Shown piece by piece: positions 1 to 14,222 of a stretch of DNA of 64,000 bases. Position numbers and translations under genes: made by a program. The notes below the pieces were generated by a model. That model did not search any database, was not told the origin of the DNA, and saw only the letters and a program-made list of their open reading frames with translations. Source of the DNA: Circinella minor (lineage: Eukaryota; Mucoromycota; Mucoromycetes; Mucorales; Lichtheimiaceae); the NCBI GenBank assembly GCA_016758965.1, contig JAEPRB010000163.1:27811-91810 (forward strand). The letters are read 5' to 3'. Every line of letters begins with the position of its first letter. Positions within the stretch are counted from its first letter, which is position 1.

Positions 1-253
1 AGTAGGGTATATGGTATGCTCGTGGTACTGCATTGGTAGAAGTAGGTGTTGTTCGTGCTGACATTTCCGTTGTTGTAGTAGCTGGTGATGTCATGGTATT
101 GGTATTAGTATTATTATTAATGCTATCAAATGAGGAAGAGTTTATAGGAGAATTACAACTGAAGTTAGTGGTTGGAGAATAACCACTAGATCGAGAATGG
201 GATGTTCTTGAACTACTCCAGTCACCAGAGTTTCTCTTATAAGTTGTCATCAT
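1..253 (-). CDS. 5' end of a Ser/Thr/Asn-rich protein (partial)
   Basis: An open frame begins with two tandem ATG codons (251-253 and 248-250, minus strand) and runs off the left edge without a stop. The 84 visible residues are low complexity: Ser, Thr and Asn dominate, with an Asn/Thr run and no hydrophobic signal peptide. No domain is recognised, since only a probably disordered N-terminus is visible. Such N-termini are common in fungal kinases and transcription factors, but no function can be assigned. The codons stay open through a non-repetitive composition in very AT-rich DNA, which supports real coding sequence. The start lies about 700 nt from the septin stop on the same strand, leaving room for a promoter. 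Confidence 0.6.
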   Translation of the reverse strand, partial: MMTTYKRNSGDWSSSRTSHSRSSGYSPTTNFSCNSPINSSSFDSINNNTNTNTMTSPATTTTEMSARTTPTSTNAVPRAYHIPY

Positions 254-955
254 AATACTTTGATGAATCAAGTAATTCTTTTTTTTTTTGGACTACAATA
301 ATAAGAATATAGCGTCGAGATCGGTAAGAAAGAAAAAGAAAGAAAAAAAAAACTATGTTGCTATTATTATTACTCTGCTATGAAGGTTAATCGTAAAACA
401 AAGAAAATGCTGAGTTTATGATATTTTTTTTTACTTGCTATTGTCGCGTGTGCATAATATGATTCGTTTTGTTTCTGGAACAAGATAACCGCGTAAATTC
501 CATTTAAGCCAAATGATACTACGATCAAAATACAGAAATCTGCTTATTCGACAGAGGAACAAGAGAGTAATGTTCCCTTATTTGGTTGATTGATAATAAC
601 AGGCAACAGCAAGAAAAATAACAATAAAAGTAGGAGTAGTAGCAGTAGTTAACAATAGTGATAATAATAATAATAATGATAAATATATAATTTATTTCAA
701 GAGGTGAAGAAAAAGGGATATTGAAAAAAAAAAGGTGAGGGAAGGGAATAAATAAACATGTATGTGTGTCGTAAATTATGAAAGTTCCTTATTATTAAAC
801 TTTTTTTGTTTCCTTTTTTTTTTTTTTTTTTTTTTCGCTTGAGAAAAAGTTAATTAAGAAGTGTGGTATTTGTTTGTTTGAGATATAAAAGAAAAAAAAA
901 TCAGAGAAGGATGGAGTTGTTTTGTAAGAAAGTTGGATTAAACGGAACTATATTA
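254..955. other. Intergenic region, septin 3' side and promoter of left-edge gene
   Basis: About 700 nt of AT-rich DNA with long T and A runs (for example 811-835). It must hold the 3' end of the septin transcript and the promoter of the minus-strand gene at the left edge. No ORF, tRNA or repeat unit beyond homopolymers is seen. Confidence 0.6.
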
Positions 956-2840
956 TTATTTTCGAACAGATCTTGGTGAATTATGATGACTATAATAATA
1001 GGCATCTAATTCACTCTGCAATTCTTTAACACGTTCACTTTGTTGTTCCAATTCTTTATGTAGACGATCTCTTTCACTCAACAATTGCTGTTCCCATTTA
1101 CGGAACCTAGCTTCTTCTGACTTGACTTGTTCAGTGAAACGTTTGCGTAACATTTCTTCCTCTTCCTTAAATTTGGCATTTTCAGTTGGTTGTGATCTAA
1201 AAATAGAAAATATAGATTTTAACATCCATTGTTAAGTGAATAAATCAATTAGTTGCTTGACAACAAAAGTAATCTGATGACTATAATAGCATCAGCAAAA
1301 TAAAATATTTACCGAGGATCGCCAAATTTTCTAGTCTCCATTTGTGTTTGACGATAGTTTTCGTAATGAAGTTCTTCAGTTGTAGTAATTAAATCCAACA
1401 TATGAGTTCGGATTAATAAACTACGTAGCTTTCTAAAGTCACAGTGGTCATCATTTTCCACTTCAGCACAACCCCAACTATATTGACGACCTTTGACGCG
1501 TCGACCATCTAATGTCATGACATCTTCAGTTGAACCAATCACGGCAAAAGGCAACGCGGCCATAATGTTGGCATTACGTTTTGTAGTCGTCTCATCTTCA
1601 CTTTCAATAGGGCATGAATAAACTTGAATTTCTTGAGCTGAGATGACATCTCGAATCTAAGGGGTGTCGATATGTATTCATGCATGTATACGTTGTTATG
1701 TGCGTAAAAAGAAAGTATGAGGGGATGAAAGACAAGTGGGGGTTAGAAAAAGGGGGGGGAGTGAGGGAGAAAGAGAAATAAAAAAAAAAATACCCGCGAA
1801 AGGGTTAGTTAGTTTATTTTAATAGGGGTTATACAATTCTTGTTCTTTTCAATCCATAACATCAAAAAAAAAAGAAAGAATGATAGTACTGCTATCATAA
1901 TATTTGACATCCCATATATCCTATCTCATTCTATTCCATCCGGACACACACACACACACACACACATAAATGCATAACAAAAAAAGGAGTAAAGAAAAAA
2001 AGAGTACACAGAAGAAAGAGACATTTTGCTTTTCAACTTACGTTTTGTTTAAACTTGGCCAAATCAGAGGGTGTTAATGTATCAGCTTTTGCAATGACTG
2101 GAATGAGATTGACGCGGGAGCCTAAACGCTTCATTACTTCAATATCCAATGGAGACAAAGTATGACCTGTAGGCTTGATGAAATACAAGCACGCATGAAC
2201 GCGCATATCTACTACACCTTCACGACTAGGTTGTTGTTCTTGTCTCATGTACTTTTCATGTTGGTCATCAATAAAGTCTACAATAGGAATCCAACTATGT
2301 CGATTGTTCACATAATCACCAAAACCAGGCGTATCAATAATGGTCAGTTTGACCTTAAACATTTTTTCCTCCAGTTCTATAATTGTAATAATATGAATAA
2401 TTTACATGTCAGTAAATAATATGTATAACTTTTTATTTTTACTTTCTTTTTCATTCAATCATTAATCTTACCAGCCTTGGTAATTTGAATTTGCACAGTC
2501 TTATTTGGTGGACGCAATCGACGCTTGCTAAGAACCTTGGGTTCCTTAATTGTAGATGTAAACAAGGTATTGACAAAGGTAGTCTTCCCTACACCCGATT
2601 CACCTGTACATTTACATGATAGCTGTTTAGTACATAATACATTCCGGAAATAAAAAGAAAGAGAAAAACAAGATAAACATCAAACAACGACATACCACAA
2701 ACCATCAAAGTGAAATTGGCGCCATTTTTCGCAACTATTTTATGACGCTGGTTAGGCAAATTAGCAATACCAGTGCCTGTTGAAGTGATTGGGACAGGTG
2801 GAGGTGGAGGTGCAACTTCGGTAGGTGATGAAACGGTCAT
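956..2840 (-). CDS. CDC12: Septin, Cdc12 type
   Basis: Minus strand, five exons: 2696-2840, 2472-2603, 2042-2376, 1313-1656 and 956-1196. All introns are GT-AG and the joined frame gives 398 residues. Septins are filament-forming GTPases that assemble at septa and hyphal branch sites. Visible motifs: P-loop GESGVGKT (about 49-56), switch DTPGFGD (about 107-113), AKAD G4 (188-191), septin-unique region with a WGCAEVENDDHCDF block, and a charged C-terminal coiled coil (about 325-388). The N-terminal GIANLPNQRHKIV stretch and the MRQEQQPSREG segment fit yeast Cdc12 better than Cdc3, Cdc10 or Cdc11; this is from memory of those families. The start is the ATG at 2838-2840, before a Pro-rich leader. 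Intron 3 (1657-2041) is long and holds a CA microsatellite. Confidence 0.93.
1944..1966. repeat. (AC)n microsatellite in septin intron
   Basis: Uninterrupted AC dinucleotide run of about 11 units inside the third septin intron. It has no coding effect. Confidence 0.9.
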
Positions 2841-4041
2841 TATTTAATATTATTAATGAAAAGAAATATAAGATATAAGAAAAAAAAAAAAAAAAAAGAA
2901 AAAAGTGTAAAAAAAAAAAAAAAAAAGAAAGAGAGTAAATGTGTGAAAAAAAAAATAACTCCCTGATCCTTAAAGTTTTTTTTTTATTTTATTTTGCTTA
3001 GATCCTCTAAATAAAGGGGTATGAAGAGAAAGGGGACCTGAAAGAGATTAGGTGAAGGAATGAGGAGTAAGTGAGAGAAAGAGAGAGGGGTCCTAAAGAA
3101 AGGAAGCTATATATGATTGCTTCCAAAACCCAAAAACAAACTATTACATTTTATCTTTAACTTCCAATTATCTACAATTACTTCTACTATTAATACTACC
3201 AATTTACACAACTTCAACTTTTCAACCCCTTATTTTTTTTTATAGTGTAATAGTACGTATAATTACAATTTAATGCTCTTATTATACAAAAAAAAAAGTA
3301 AATAAATCCAAAAAAAAAAATTGCTTTGCTGATGTTGTTGTCTCTTGAAATTTTTTTGAATACATGTGTTTGATCTAGTATATAAAAATGCAGACAAAAT
3401 GTCGTAGACTTGTCCTGAATGTTACTCTACTTGCTCCAATCCCTGCATATACAGGATCATGAAGTTTACCGATTCGAATTGAAGCAGTCGCTGTATTATG
3501 ATGATGATCGTTGTTATGATCGTTACACAATCTATCATCACACACTTTGATGGTTTTTTTTTTTTTTTTTTTTTTTTTTTTGCGTCGTCTCTCTTAATAA
3601 CACTAAGAAACTTCATTTCCTAGATATTTTCAGGAGAATTGAAGAAAAAAAAATATACCTGAAAAAAAAAAAAAAAGTAACTTAATAGGTACATTGTATA
3701 AAATATAATAATAATAATAAATTGACAAATAAAAATGGTTATGTGTATATTATAAAGAAGCGTCTAAAGAAAAATGTTTTTTAATCGAGAAAAAAAAAAT
3801 AATACACTCACAATCAATATTTGTATAGTGGATTATTATTGGGAGGGGTCACTCTTATATATCTGTTTTTTTTTTTTTGGTAAGGACCGACACACGCATA
3901 TTTAAAATAAACATCGAGGATGGAAGTGATAAAGAATAGGGAAATGGAGGGTGAAAAAAAAAATGAAACGAGGGTAATAAAAAGGTTTATATATTTTTGG
4001 GGTGGAGTTTATGAGAAGAAGGAAAAGGATTTTTAGGATAT
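2841..4041. other. Intergenic region, septin promoter and PKA-R 3' side
   Basis: Twelve hundred AT-rich bases between the septin start and the PKA regulatory subunit stop, both on the minus strand. It contains many poly-A/poly-T tracts (for example 2879-2898 and 3551-3580). A reading frame at 3422-3616 is a poly-Lys artefact of such a tract. No gene is supported. Confidence 0.6.
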
Positions 4042-5852
4042 CTATCGTTGTTGTTGTTGATTAATGATTGCATGATAGTTTTCAGAGTTACGTTTTAAGA
4101 TCTCTAATACTGGTCCAAGAAGACGTGTAAAAGCCTTTTTACCAAGAGTCGCGCATTTCAAACGACTCTGTGCAACAACAGTTGCTGCACGCGGTGTGTC
4201 ATTTAATAGGGCAAGCTCTATAATAATAAATTACACAAAAAAAAAAAAAAACTCATGAGTATTTGTTCAAAGCGTAAATGCCACGTGCCAATAAGCTTTT
4301 TTTTTTCTGGGTCAGAGGTAAGTGGATGAGTGTAGCAGAGCTATGGGAAAAAAAACATATAAAATCCCTGTATCGCAGGGAAAAAAAAAATACTACAAGA
4401 AAAACAAATAAAACTTTCTTTCCTACCTCCAAAATAACTGCCTCTACCAAGTATATTGACTTCTTGTTGTGTAATACCATCCGTGCCAAGTTTGTAAAAG
4501 CCAGCATCACCAGACTCAATAATATAAAAACGATCCCCTACATCACCTTCAGTCATAACTTTTTCACCTTGATCAAAATAAACGGTATCAAGCGCGTCAG
4601 CAATCTTATGTCGCTCATAAGGTTCAAGTGATTTTAAAAGTGGCACTTCTTCAAGAAAAGCTTCATACATGCGACGTTTTCTCGAAGTATTTTCCATCAA
4701 AATAGTACGGAAGGTCACACGGTCCAATGCCCACAAGACCGCGTCGGATGTGGCCAAAATAGTGGCAGCACGAGGTGCGTTATACATTAAAGCCAATTCA
4801 CCAAAGCTTCCACCTGCTTCATAACTTGTTACTTTGGTCGGTGGAAGGCCATTATCGTTGGATTTACTAATGTAACAGTCAAATGTCCCTGATTCTACCA
4901 CGTAAAAGAAATCACCTACACCGCCTTGTTCAATAATGGTTTGTCCAACACTAACATGTTTTTCTGCCATAGCATTAACGACGTCTTGATATTGTTCTTC
5001 ATCCAGATTTTTAAACAAGAAATTGTTTCCAACACTGGTTCGAATACGTTGACATTGATCTTCAGTTTTAGGTATGACTTGTTTGACAAAGTCATGTCCA
5101 TGGGTTGGAGCCATGGATTCGGCACTGACTGAGGTTCGGCGGTCACGATTGTACGATGGTGGAGGTAAGGATGATAAAGGTGCTGTTGTAAACTTATCCC
5201 GTACTTCATCATCAAAGTCGTCGTCGTCATAATCTTCAATTTCTTCATCTTCTTCACGATGATCATCACTATCCATTGGATGACCTTGCATACTTGGGGT
5301 ATCTGATGTGCCGTTACCAGCTAATGGATGAAACTCGTTTGCTAAATATAAGAAAAAATTATTAATAAAATTAAATTGGGTAATTATAAAGTTACGTGAT
5401 TGTTCTTGTTCCATGTATAAATAACATAACACACGTTTATATTTTTAAATAATATATTTATATATGAATGGGTTACCAGAAAAAATATTTTACTTTTAAT
5501 AAACCTCTTTGGTACCTCTTTTTATTTTTTATTTTTATTTTTTGTTTTTTTATTTTATTTTATTTTATTTTTACCCCAACAACAATAAATAACAGGAACC
5601 ACATAAACACATAACCCATTTAAAAGAACTAAATGAAAATATAATATATATATAATTACCTTGAAACATGGGAGCTCCTCGTTGTTGTTCACGCAGCATT
5701 ACTCGTTGTTCTTCAAGTTTTCTGTTGAAAAAGTTGGCACAATACTGCAAAACATCTTCAGGTTGGTCTCGGCAGTAATCCGAGTGCAACTCGGTAAGTA
5801 ATTGCGTGTATTCATCTGCATATGAAAACGAAAAGTTATTTTCCACTGTCAT
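4042..5852 (-). CDS. pkaR: cAMP-dependent protein kinase regulatory subunit
   Basis: Minus strand, exons 5660-5852, 4427-5341 and 4042-4217, giving 427 residues in frame. It binds and inhibits the PKA catalytic subunit until cAMP is bound. Order of parts: N-terminal dimerisation/docking helix pair (about 14-50, core [14 protein letters not shown]), a very acidic linker (about 91-112), an inhibitor site RRTSV (132-136; Ser at the phospho-acceptor position, so the RII-like substrate type), cyclic-nucleotide domain A (about 170-285, binding cassette [15 protein letters not shown]) and domain B (about 288-410, cassette [15 protein letters not shown]). Both cassettes keep the Glu and Arg that contact cAMP. 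The start is uncertain: the first in-frame ATG is 5850-5852, but TATGCAG at 5818-5824 could be an acceptor for a tiny upstream exon, which would replace the first 14 residues. Confidence 0.93.
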
Positions 5853-8622
5853 TGAAGTCTTATCGAAAAGCACGTTGACGTTTTTAATATGTTGATGAGA
5901 TGTGAGTAAACCAAAAGATGAAAGAGGGAAACAAAAAAAAAAAAAAAAAAAAAAAAAAGAGCGGGCAAGAAAAATAAAATAGAGAGATATGATGATGAGA
6001 GAAATTCACCTATGCTATGCAAATCGAAAAAAAATATTCTCAGCTAATCCATAATTCTTTTTTACGCGTTTATATTGGATGGAGAAGTGTGAAAAAAAAA
6101 AAAAGTTTAAACATAAACATAAAAGCAAGATACTTTAAATTGCTTATAGTAACCACGTTTTTTTTTTTTTTTTATCTTTTATTTTATAAACAATTCTGTA
6201 AATGATGATGTATCATGAAGCTTTATAGTTGTTCTTCTTATATTGCAGAATATCATAAAAGTAGTCATAGTTTATACTGTAACTAAAACAGAGTTTTTTT
6301 TTCAAGTAAAATAAGCTACTGCTTATTTCAACAGCATAATCTATCATTATTATCCCTTAAAAATAAATTCGTTGTTTTTTAGCAACAAAAGAAATAACAA
6401 GCCATTTTATTACTATAACTACTAATATTCTCTTTATTTTCCCCCTTGATAATATAATAATAAGGAGGTTTAGTTACATGTTCAGATCATACTTGTAATA
6501 TGCAAGAGCAGATTTATATTTTTTGAAGTTACGTAATCGTGTTTGATAATAATAGTAAAGATAACTTTTATATACCTGCTTCTTAATATGCTCTGTACTC
6601 TTAAATAAAATATGCGATGGGTACCTAACTGTTCGTGATTAAAAGCTACTCCAGTAATTGCTATTGTTTTATACAGACACAATCCAAATCGCTTGTTGTT
6701 TTATTATTGTTAGATTAGTAAAGACAATTATACGCGTTATGATTTATAAATACCACAAGCATACTGTATCATGATTATAAACAACCGCAATTTTTTTTTT
6801 CTGAGAAAAAAAAAAGAAATCATTACTTTGTACACCTACTACATATGTAATGGTAAGATATTTATATTGTGAGCACCAAAGTAACATACGTATAATTTGC
6901 ATCTTTTGTTTAAGAAAAAAAGGAACAAAAATAATAGCTGTACACTGATCATTTATTATCTATAGTCGTATAGCAGCGACCAATAATAATAATTTGTACA
7001 TCTACAATAAACTTTTTGTTTATTTTTATTTATAATAATGTAAATGGTAATATATTTTGAAGGTGAGCTATTAGGTATGAGTAATATATATAACAGATGA
7101 ATGTAAACTATCAGATCAGGGTAACAAGTCTGTGAACTTTCTTAATAAGTCAACCATACACATCATATACGTATTTTAAAACTAATAAAGTAATACGTAA
7201 CAACAACAAACGAGTGTACGTACTACTATGTATATATATGTGTGTGTGTTATGCATGAGTATGGAGTATCAATAAATATGTGTCGTTATTTGTATTTATC
7301 AAGATGCTTGCTGATATAGTAATAATAATTTGATTATTAATAAGGACGGTTTTAGAATGACAGCAAATGATACTTATACTACCGTGCCAATAAAAGATGA
7401 TTATAGTAGTATAAAAAAAAGTATCCAGAAATACGGTTGATCTTTATTATTGATCATCTATGCGAAAAAGTCTATGATAATGTTTTGACGTGCATAAAAA
7501 GATCCTTTATAAAATAAGAAGAAAAGCTTTTTTTTTGGGGGGGGTGCGCCGCACGGATACTTAATTATGTATTATTAACAAACGGCAAAAATTACGGATT
7601 TTTAGTAATAAAACTTTATACGTAACTTTTTATGCAGCATGATAAAATGATAACTGTATGCGTGATTTTTAGTTACTCGGTTGAAGAAAAATTTAAAAAT
7701 GTATCTTTTAACCTCTTTCGTACCGGTCTACCGGTTTTTTTTTTTTTTTTATACATAAGTTGTAATCCAGGGCTAAACTGGAAAATCAAAAAATGGTTTG
7801 AGCGATGGGCATGTTTATTATCATTGATCCAGGTACCGTCAAAATACTCACTCCTTTTTTTTTCTGGTTCCAAGAAGAACATACATTATTATTACAATAA
7901 TGATGAAGACATATAAAAAAAAACACGCTGAACTAAAATGTTACATTTATAGCCAATATTAGAACGATTGTTAATCTTCATCGGTTTATTATATTTTCTC
8001 TCGCCAATTTTTTTCGTAATATCGCATATTCTCCATTTTGTTTATATTTACAGTATTAGAAAAAAAAGGTATATTATATGTATATTAACGCTACAACATA
8101 TAATTTCTGATCCCCCCCCCTTTCCTCTTCGCTGTAGTTGTCAAAAACTTTTTCTATAAAGGAAAAAGACTATGATAGAAAAAAAAAAAAGGGTGACTGA
8201 TGTGCTCGAATAATTAATATTATTATTATGTGGGAAATCAATAATCGCGTCGGTCCAAAACACCGGTATCGGTCTGTATTGAAAGCAAACCGAGAAACTG
8301 CCCGCAGAAAGTTCATGGGCATCATAAAAGACGTTTTTATTTTATTTTTCATGCTTCTTTTTTTGAATATAAAATAAAAAGTAATTTTCTTAATGAAAGT
8401 TTTTCTTTTACCACATAAATTTTGCTAAAGCCGTTATTGTATCCGGGTTATAACAACAATAACAAATCCATCATTTCTTTTTATTCTCTTATTTGTTTAA
8501 TTTCCCCCCTTTCCATTTCTTTTTTTTTTTTTAATTTCTGGATATTACGTACATTTACTAAAGCTCCTATTGTATTGTCTTTTCTCTTTGCAAAAAGAAA
8601 AAACCAGACAACAAAAGTAATA
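5853..8622. other. Gene-free AT-rich region
   Basis: About 2.8 kb between two divergently transcribed genes, PKA-R (-) and the velvet gene (+), so it contains both promoters. Short stops in all frames, homopolymers and TATATA runs dominate. Overlapping frames at 7632-7916 and 7673-7882 show no conserved motif. Nothing else is recognisable. Confidence 0.6.
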
Positions 8623-10533
8623 ATGTCAACAAGAAACTCAACTTTACATAATTATGAATATATCGCTGCATGTTCTCATATACCAACATTTCCCAGGTAC
8701 AATAACTTTAACAATTATTTATTGTACATGACGAACGAATGGATGTGTAATAATTATTATTATTATTATTATTATTACTATTATAACTTTAGTCGGTTTT
8801 CATTAGCGATAAGACAACAACCAGTTCAAACTCGTCAAAGTACAACAAGTGAACGAGATCGACGGCCTGTAGATCCACCGCCTATTTTACAAATCAAATT
8901 AGTAGATGCAACGCTTCGAGAAACACAGTAATTTATCGAAAATGCTTTCATTATTGTATTTTTCACCAAACGCAATAATGCTTATTTATTTATTTTTTAG
9001 GGATTTCCTGCAAAATCCATACTTTTTTATGGGTGCAAGTTTGGTTCGTGCAGAGTCATCAGATAAAAATAATACATGCCTCAGTGGACTTGCAGGACAA
9101 ACAGTTTCATCCATGTATAAATTGAAAGATTACGATAATAATGGTACATTTACAATTTTATATGTATTTCATATGCATGTTGTCACCCTTTCAGTACTAA
9201 AACTGCATAACACATGTTAACTTTGTGACATGGTTGCTATATATAGATGGAGGATTTTTCGTTTTTGGCGATTTATCAGTTCGAATTGAAGGACGCTATC
9301 GCTTAAGATTTACTTTATTTGAAATAACAACGTATGTAGAAAGAAAGAAAAAAAACAGTTATCCTAATTGTCTGTTACATATTACAGTAATTGACAGTGG
9401 AGTAAGAGCTGATAGTCAAAGATAAAGGACGAATATAAATATATATATACTAATGAATAGTATATATTACTCTATATAAAAACAGACAGGGCGCTATCAA
9501 CTTAAAATCCATTTATTCTGATACTTTTTCAGTATATTCTGCAAAAACATTCCCAGGAATGCTTGAATCCACTTTTCTTTCGAGAACATTTTCTGATCAA
9601 GGCGTACGATTACGAATTCGTAAAGAACATCGTGTACAAATGTAAGAAAATCTTCAGCTTATTTATCCATATCAATTATGTTGCCTATAAAGATGACAAT
9701 AAAAATTTAAAAATTAAGCACTACTTCTGCCATAATATATATATAGGGCTGGATCACGAAAACGTAAAATATCAACTGCACAAGATGATAATGATACTGT
9801 GAGCAGCGAGAACAGCAGTGTAGGAAGAAGGGAGAAATCGTCTTATAATATTTCACCTAATGCTACTACATCTGTTGCCTGGTATTGGCCGCCATCTAAC
9901 TCACTATCCCAACAGCAGCAGCAGCGTCCACCACCTCCAATGGTATCTATTCATTTACAGCAGCATCATTATTACCCTCATCACCCGTATGTCAGCAACA
10001 AAGTTAATATAAGCCCACCTGACTATCATCCCCATATATCTTCATCACCACCGTTTTCTGCTTCATCAATCAATAAGTCATCTCGACGATTAACTATGGA
10101 TATGACCTCATTAGCATCATTTCAAAATTCATTCACACGGCGATCTCGGTCGGTTTCTTTTCATCATAACGCAACACTGCCATTGAATGATCAAAAGCAC
10201 ACAGCAGAACAGTATAACGGAATATCTATAACTCCACAATCTGGTGGTATCCGTTTACCGCCTATTCGAAATATCATAAGCACAGGTGATCCGAATCATA
10301 ATAATAAAGATATTGGAGAAGTAGATGCAGCTGTTGCTATGATACAGCTTGCTTCATCACCACAGCAACAACTATCCTCTCAAACAACAGCAACCACAGC
10401 TTTAACTAACACTAGAGCTATGGTTATTCATCCATCTGCTCATCAGCATAAGCATTATTACCATCACCATTATCACTCTACAACAAATCCATCCTCTAGA
10501 AAGACTCAAACAAAAAAATCAACTGTATGGTAA
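8623..10533 (+). CDS. Velvet-domain transcriptional regulator
   Basis: Six exons: 8623-8696, 8793-8927, 9001-9143, 9247-9331, 9486-9641 and 9747-10533, giving 459 residues. Velvet factors are fungal DNA-binding regulators with an NF-kB-like fold that link development, sporulation and secondary metabolism. The domain spans about 27-200 and shows family signatures: [88 protein letters not shown] basic GSRKRK patch follows and may be a nuclear signal. The long C-terminus is rich in Ser, Gln and His and looks disordered. The intron 9332-9485 is fixed by a perfect TACTAAT branch site at 9450 and by recovery of the conserved LKSIYSDTF block. Assignment to VelB, VosA or VelC is not possible by eye. 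Confidence 0.9.
8749..8784. repeat. (ATT)n tract in velvet intron 1
   Basis: ATT/TAT trinucleotide run inside the 96-nt first intron of the velvet gene. The intron is a multiple of three and stop-free, so an unspliced transcript would read through it as a run of Tyr codons. Confidence 0.8.
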
Positions 10534-10905
10534 AAAAAAAAAAAAAAAAAACAAGAAATCTGCTGGTCCAGACCAAACATTTTCTTGCATAATTATGCAT
10601 AGATCATACTTTCATTTTTCTCTCTTTTAAGTATAAACATAAGATATATAATATGATTCTTACGTATTCCCCCAAGTCCTTCTCCCTTCTCCTCCATAGT
10701 TTATATAAGATATAGTTTTTTTTATACGCTCTACATAACATTTTAACCAACATCATCTGTCTCATTTCTTTGTTTACTATATTCTATGTTTATTTCCTTC
10801 TTCATTTTTTTCTAGCCTTATATGTTACATATATATAATTTATTATTTTTCTTATTCATTTTTTGCTGTCCGATTATATATATACACATTTTATATGCCT
10901 CTTCT
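10534..10905. other. Convergent intergenic region
   Basis: About 370 nt between the ends of the velvet gene (+) and the EngB-type gene (-). It begins with an A run and is otherwise T-rich. It presumably holds both polyadenylation sites. No gene is seen. Confidence 0.6.
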
Positions 10906-12142
<1,237 letters not shown>

Positions 12143-12292
12143 TGTTTTTTTTTCGGTGTCGATCAAATATAAACAGTTGTAAAAAAATAAAAAAAAAAGA
12201 TCCCGAATACGAACGGACCGGTTGTATATAAATATTATATTTATTTTTTGTTTCGCGACAAAATCAATGAAAAATACTATGAAAACGTAGAA
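12143..12292. promoter_or_regulatory. Shared bidirectional promoter of EngB-type and MSS1 genes
   Basis: Only 150 bp separate the two divergent start codons. The stretch contains a GTATATAAATA box-like sequence (near 12224-12235) and an ACCGGT palindrome (near 12217-12222). Both products are predicted mitochondrial GTPases, so co-regulation from this segment is likely (inference). Confidence 0.6.
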
Positions 12293-13959
12293 ATGCATAA
12301 ACACTATTCTTTACCAAAAATATTAGGACGACAATCTTATAGCACCATTTATGCACTTTCAAGTGCACCTGGAAAAGCAGGTGTTGCAGTTATTCGTATC
12401 TCAGGATCACAAGCTAAACAAGCTTTAAATACCACAGTTCAAGGCACCTTGAAACCACGTCAAGCATATTTTCGTCGCATTAGACATCCAGTAACAAAAA
12501 CTTTGTTAGATCGTGGTCTTGTCTTTTGGTTTCCGGGTCCACATAGCTTTACTGGTGAAGATTCTGTTGAATTCCATGTCCATGGAGGCAATGCTGTTGT
12601 TAAAAGTGTATTGGAAGCATTAGGATCGCTTGATAAATTTCGTTTAGCAGAACAAGGCGAATTTTCCAGACGAGCATTTGATAATGATAAATTGGATCTA
12701 ACTGAAATTGAAGGGCTAGCGGATTTATTGAATGCAGAGACAGAAGCTCAACGACAATTGGCATTAAGGCAAGCAGAAGGTGGATTACGGAAGCCTTATG
12801 AAGAATGGCGAAATAAGATTATAAAGTGTATGGCTACAACTGAAGCAGTTATTGATTTTGGAGAAGATGAGCATATTGAGGATGGGGTATTGGATGAAGG
12901 TAAAGTAGTTGTAATATATGTATATATAATATCTGGAATGTATTTTATTATGTGTTTAATTATGAAATGATGAATAATAAAATATAGTCTTGGAAAATGT
13001 CATTGAGCTAAAGGACGCAATACAAAATCATTTAAATGATAGTCGAGTTGGTGAAATAGTTCGAAGTGGTGTACGTGTGGCGATTGTTGGACCACCTAAT
13101 GCTGGAAAAAGCACTTTGCTTAACTTGTTAGGTAATCAAGTATTTGATATGATGAGTGATAAATATTTTTATATATGTTGAGTTACTAAAAATCTAGTTT
13201 TATATAGCTAAAAGAGAAGCAGCCATTGTATCAGATCGACCTGGTACGACACGGGACATTGTCGAAGTAACATTAAACTTGGGTGGATACCCCGTTGTTA
13301 TAAGTGATACTGCTGGTTTACGAACATCCGATGATGTTATTGAAATGGAAGGTGTAAAACGAGCCATATCACGGTAACCAATAGCTCTCTTTTTTCTTTT
13401 ACATTATAAAAGTAAAAAAAAAAAAAGTATCAATACTATTATATTGACACAAGTATTACGCTGTAGGATGGATTTGGCCGATATTAAAATATGCTTACTA
13501 CCATCAACAGAAAATGAAATCGATCCTATCGTTCAGCAAGTTCTGGATTCAAATACCTTTGTACTATTAACCAAACAAGATTTAGCTAATACGACGACGA
13601 CAAAATCAACTACCATCATGGATCAACTACATCAAGCTGGCGTCAAAAAAGTATGGACATTGAGTTGCAAGACAGGACAAGGGGTCGATAAATTTTTAGA
13701 TGATATGATTGGTGTTTTGAAACACACTTTTGATGATGCACTAGCGAGCCCAGCTTTAATTACTCAAGCACGTCATCGACAACATTTACAAGACTGTGTA
13801 GTTGCTTTGGGACAATATTTAGAATTGCCTCAAGATGAAGTAGTATTAGGTGCAGAAGAATTAAGGCACGCAGCCAATGCGTTAGGGAGAATTACTGGAC
13901 GTGTCGATGTAGAAGATGTTTTGGATGTATTATTTAGTCAGTTTTGTATTGGAAAATAG
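12293..13959 (+). CDS. MSS1: Mitochondrial tRNA-modification GTPase (MnmE/TrmE, MSS1/GTPBP3)
   Basis: Exons 12293-12899, 12988-13131, 13208-13373 and 13467-13959; 469 residues, within the usual MnmE range. MnmE with GidA/MTO1 modifies the wobble uridine (U34) of mitochondrial tRNAs. The N-terminal tetrahydrofolate-binding domain shows [36 protein letters not shown] and [22 protein letters not shown]. The inserted G domain shows G1 GPPNAGKST, switch [11 protein letters not shown]3 DTAGLR, G4 TKQD and SCKTGQG. The protein ends in FCIGK, the invariant C-terminal CxGK motif needed for modification. The ATG at 12293-12295 opens a short presequence; the frame stays open further upstream but without another ATG. 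Confidence 0.95.
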
Positions 13960-14222
13960 AGAACGAATAATGATTATAACGTGCACTGCATCTTTTTTTT
14001 TTTTGAAGAGAAGATATGTATTATATATATGGTATTACATAGACAACATTTTATTTATGTGTAAAAAACAATAGAGATATAATAATAATAATGGAATATG
14101 ATAAAAAAACAAAAAGTACTGGCTTTTAACAAATCAGTATTCATTGATACCTAATATATAATAAAAGTAATAAATGGGAAAGAGCACTATCTGTTGACTA
14201 TAATGAGTTGTAACAAACATAT

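Noticed and set aside
3422..3616. 64-codon minus-strand ORF with a poly-Lys run
   Set aside because: It is created by a long poly-T tract (3551-3580) and has no other coding character.
7632..7916. Overlapping ORFs on both strands in the 5.9-8.6 kb gap
   Set aside because: Both strands are open by chance in low-complexity DNA; no motif, no splice structure.
8749..8784. Poly-Tyr protein segment in the velvet protein
   Set aside because: Consensus donor and acceptor plus a better join into [11 protein letters not shown] show it is intron; kept only as a possible retention event.
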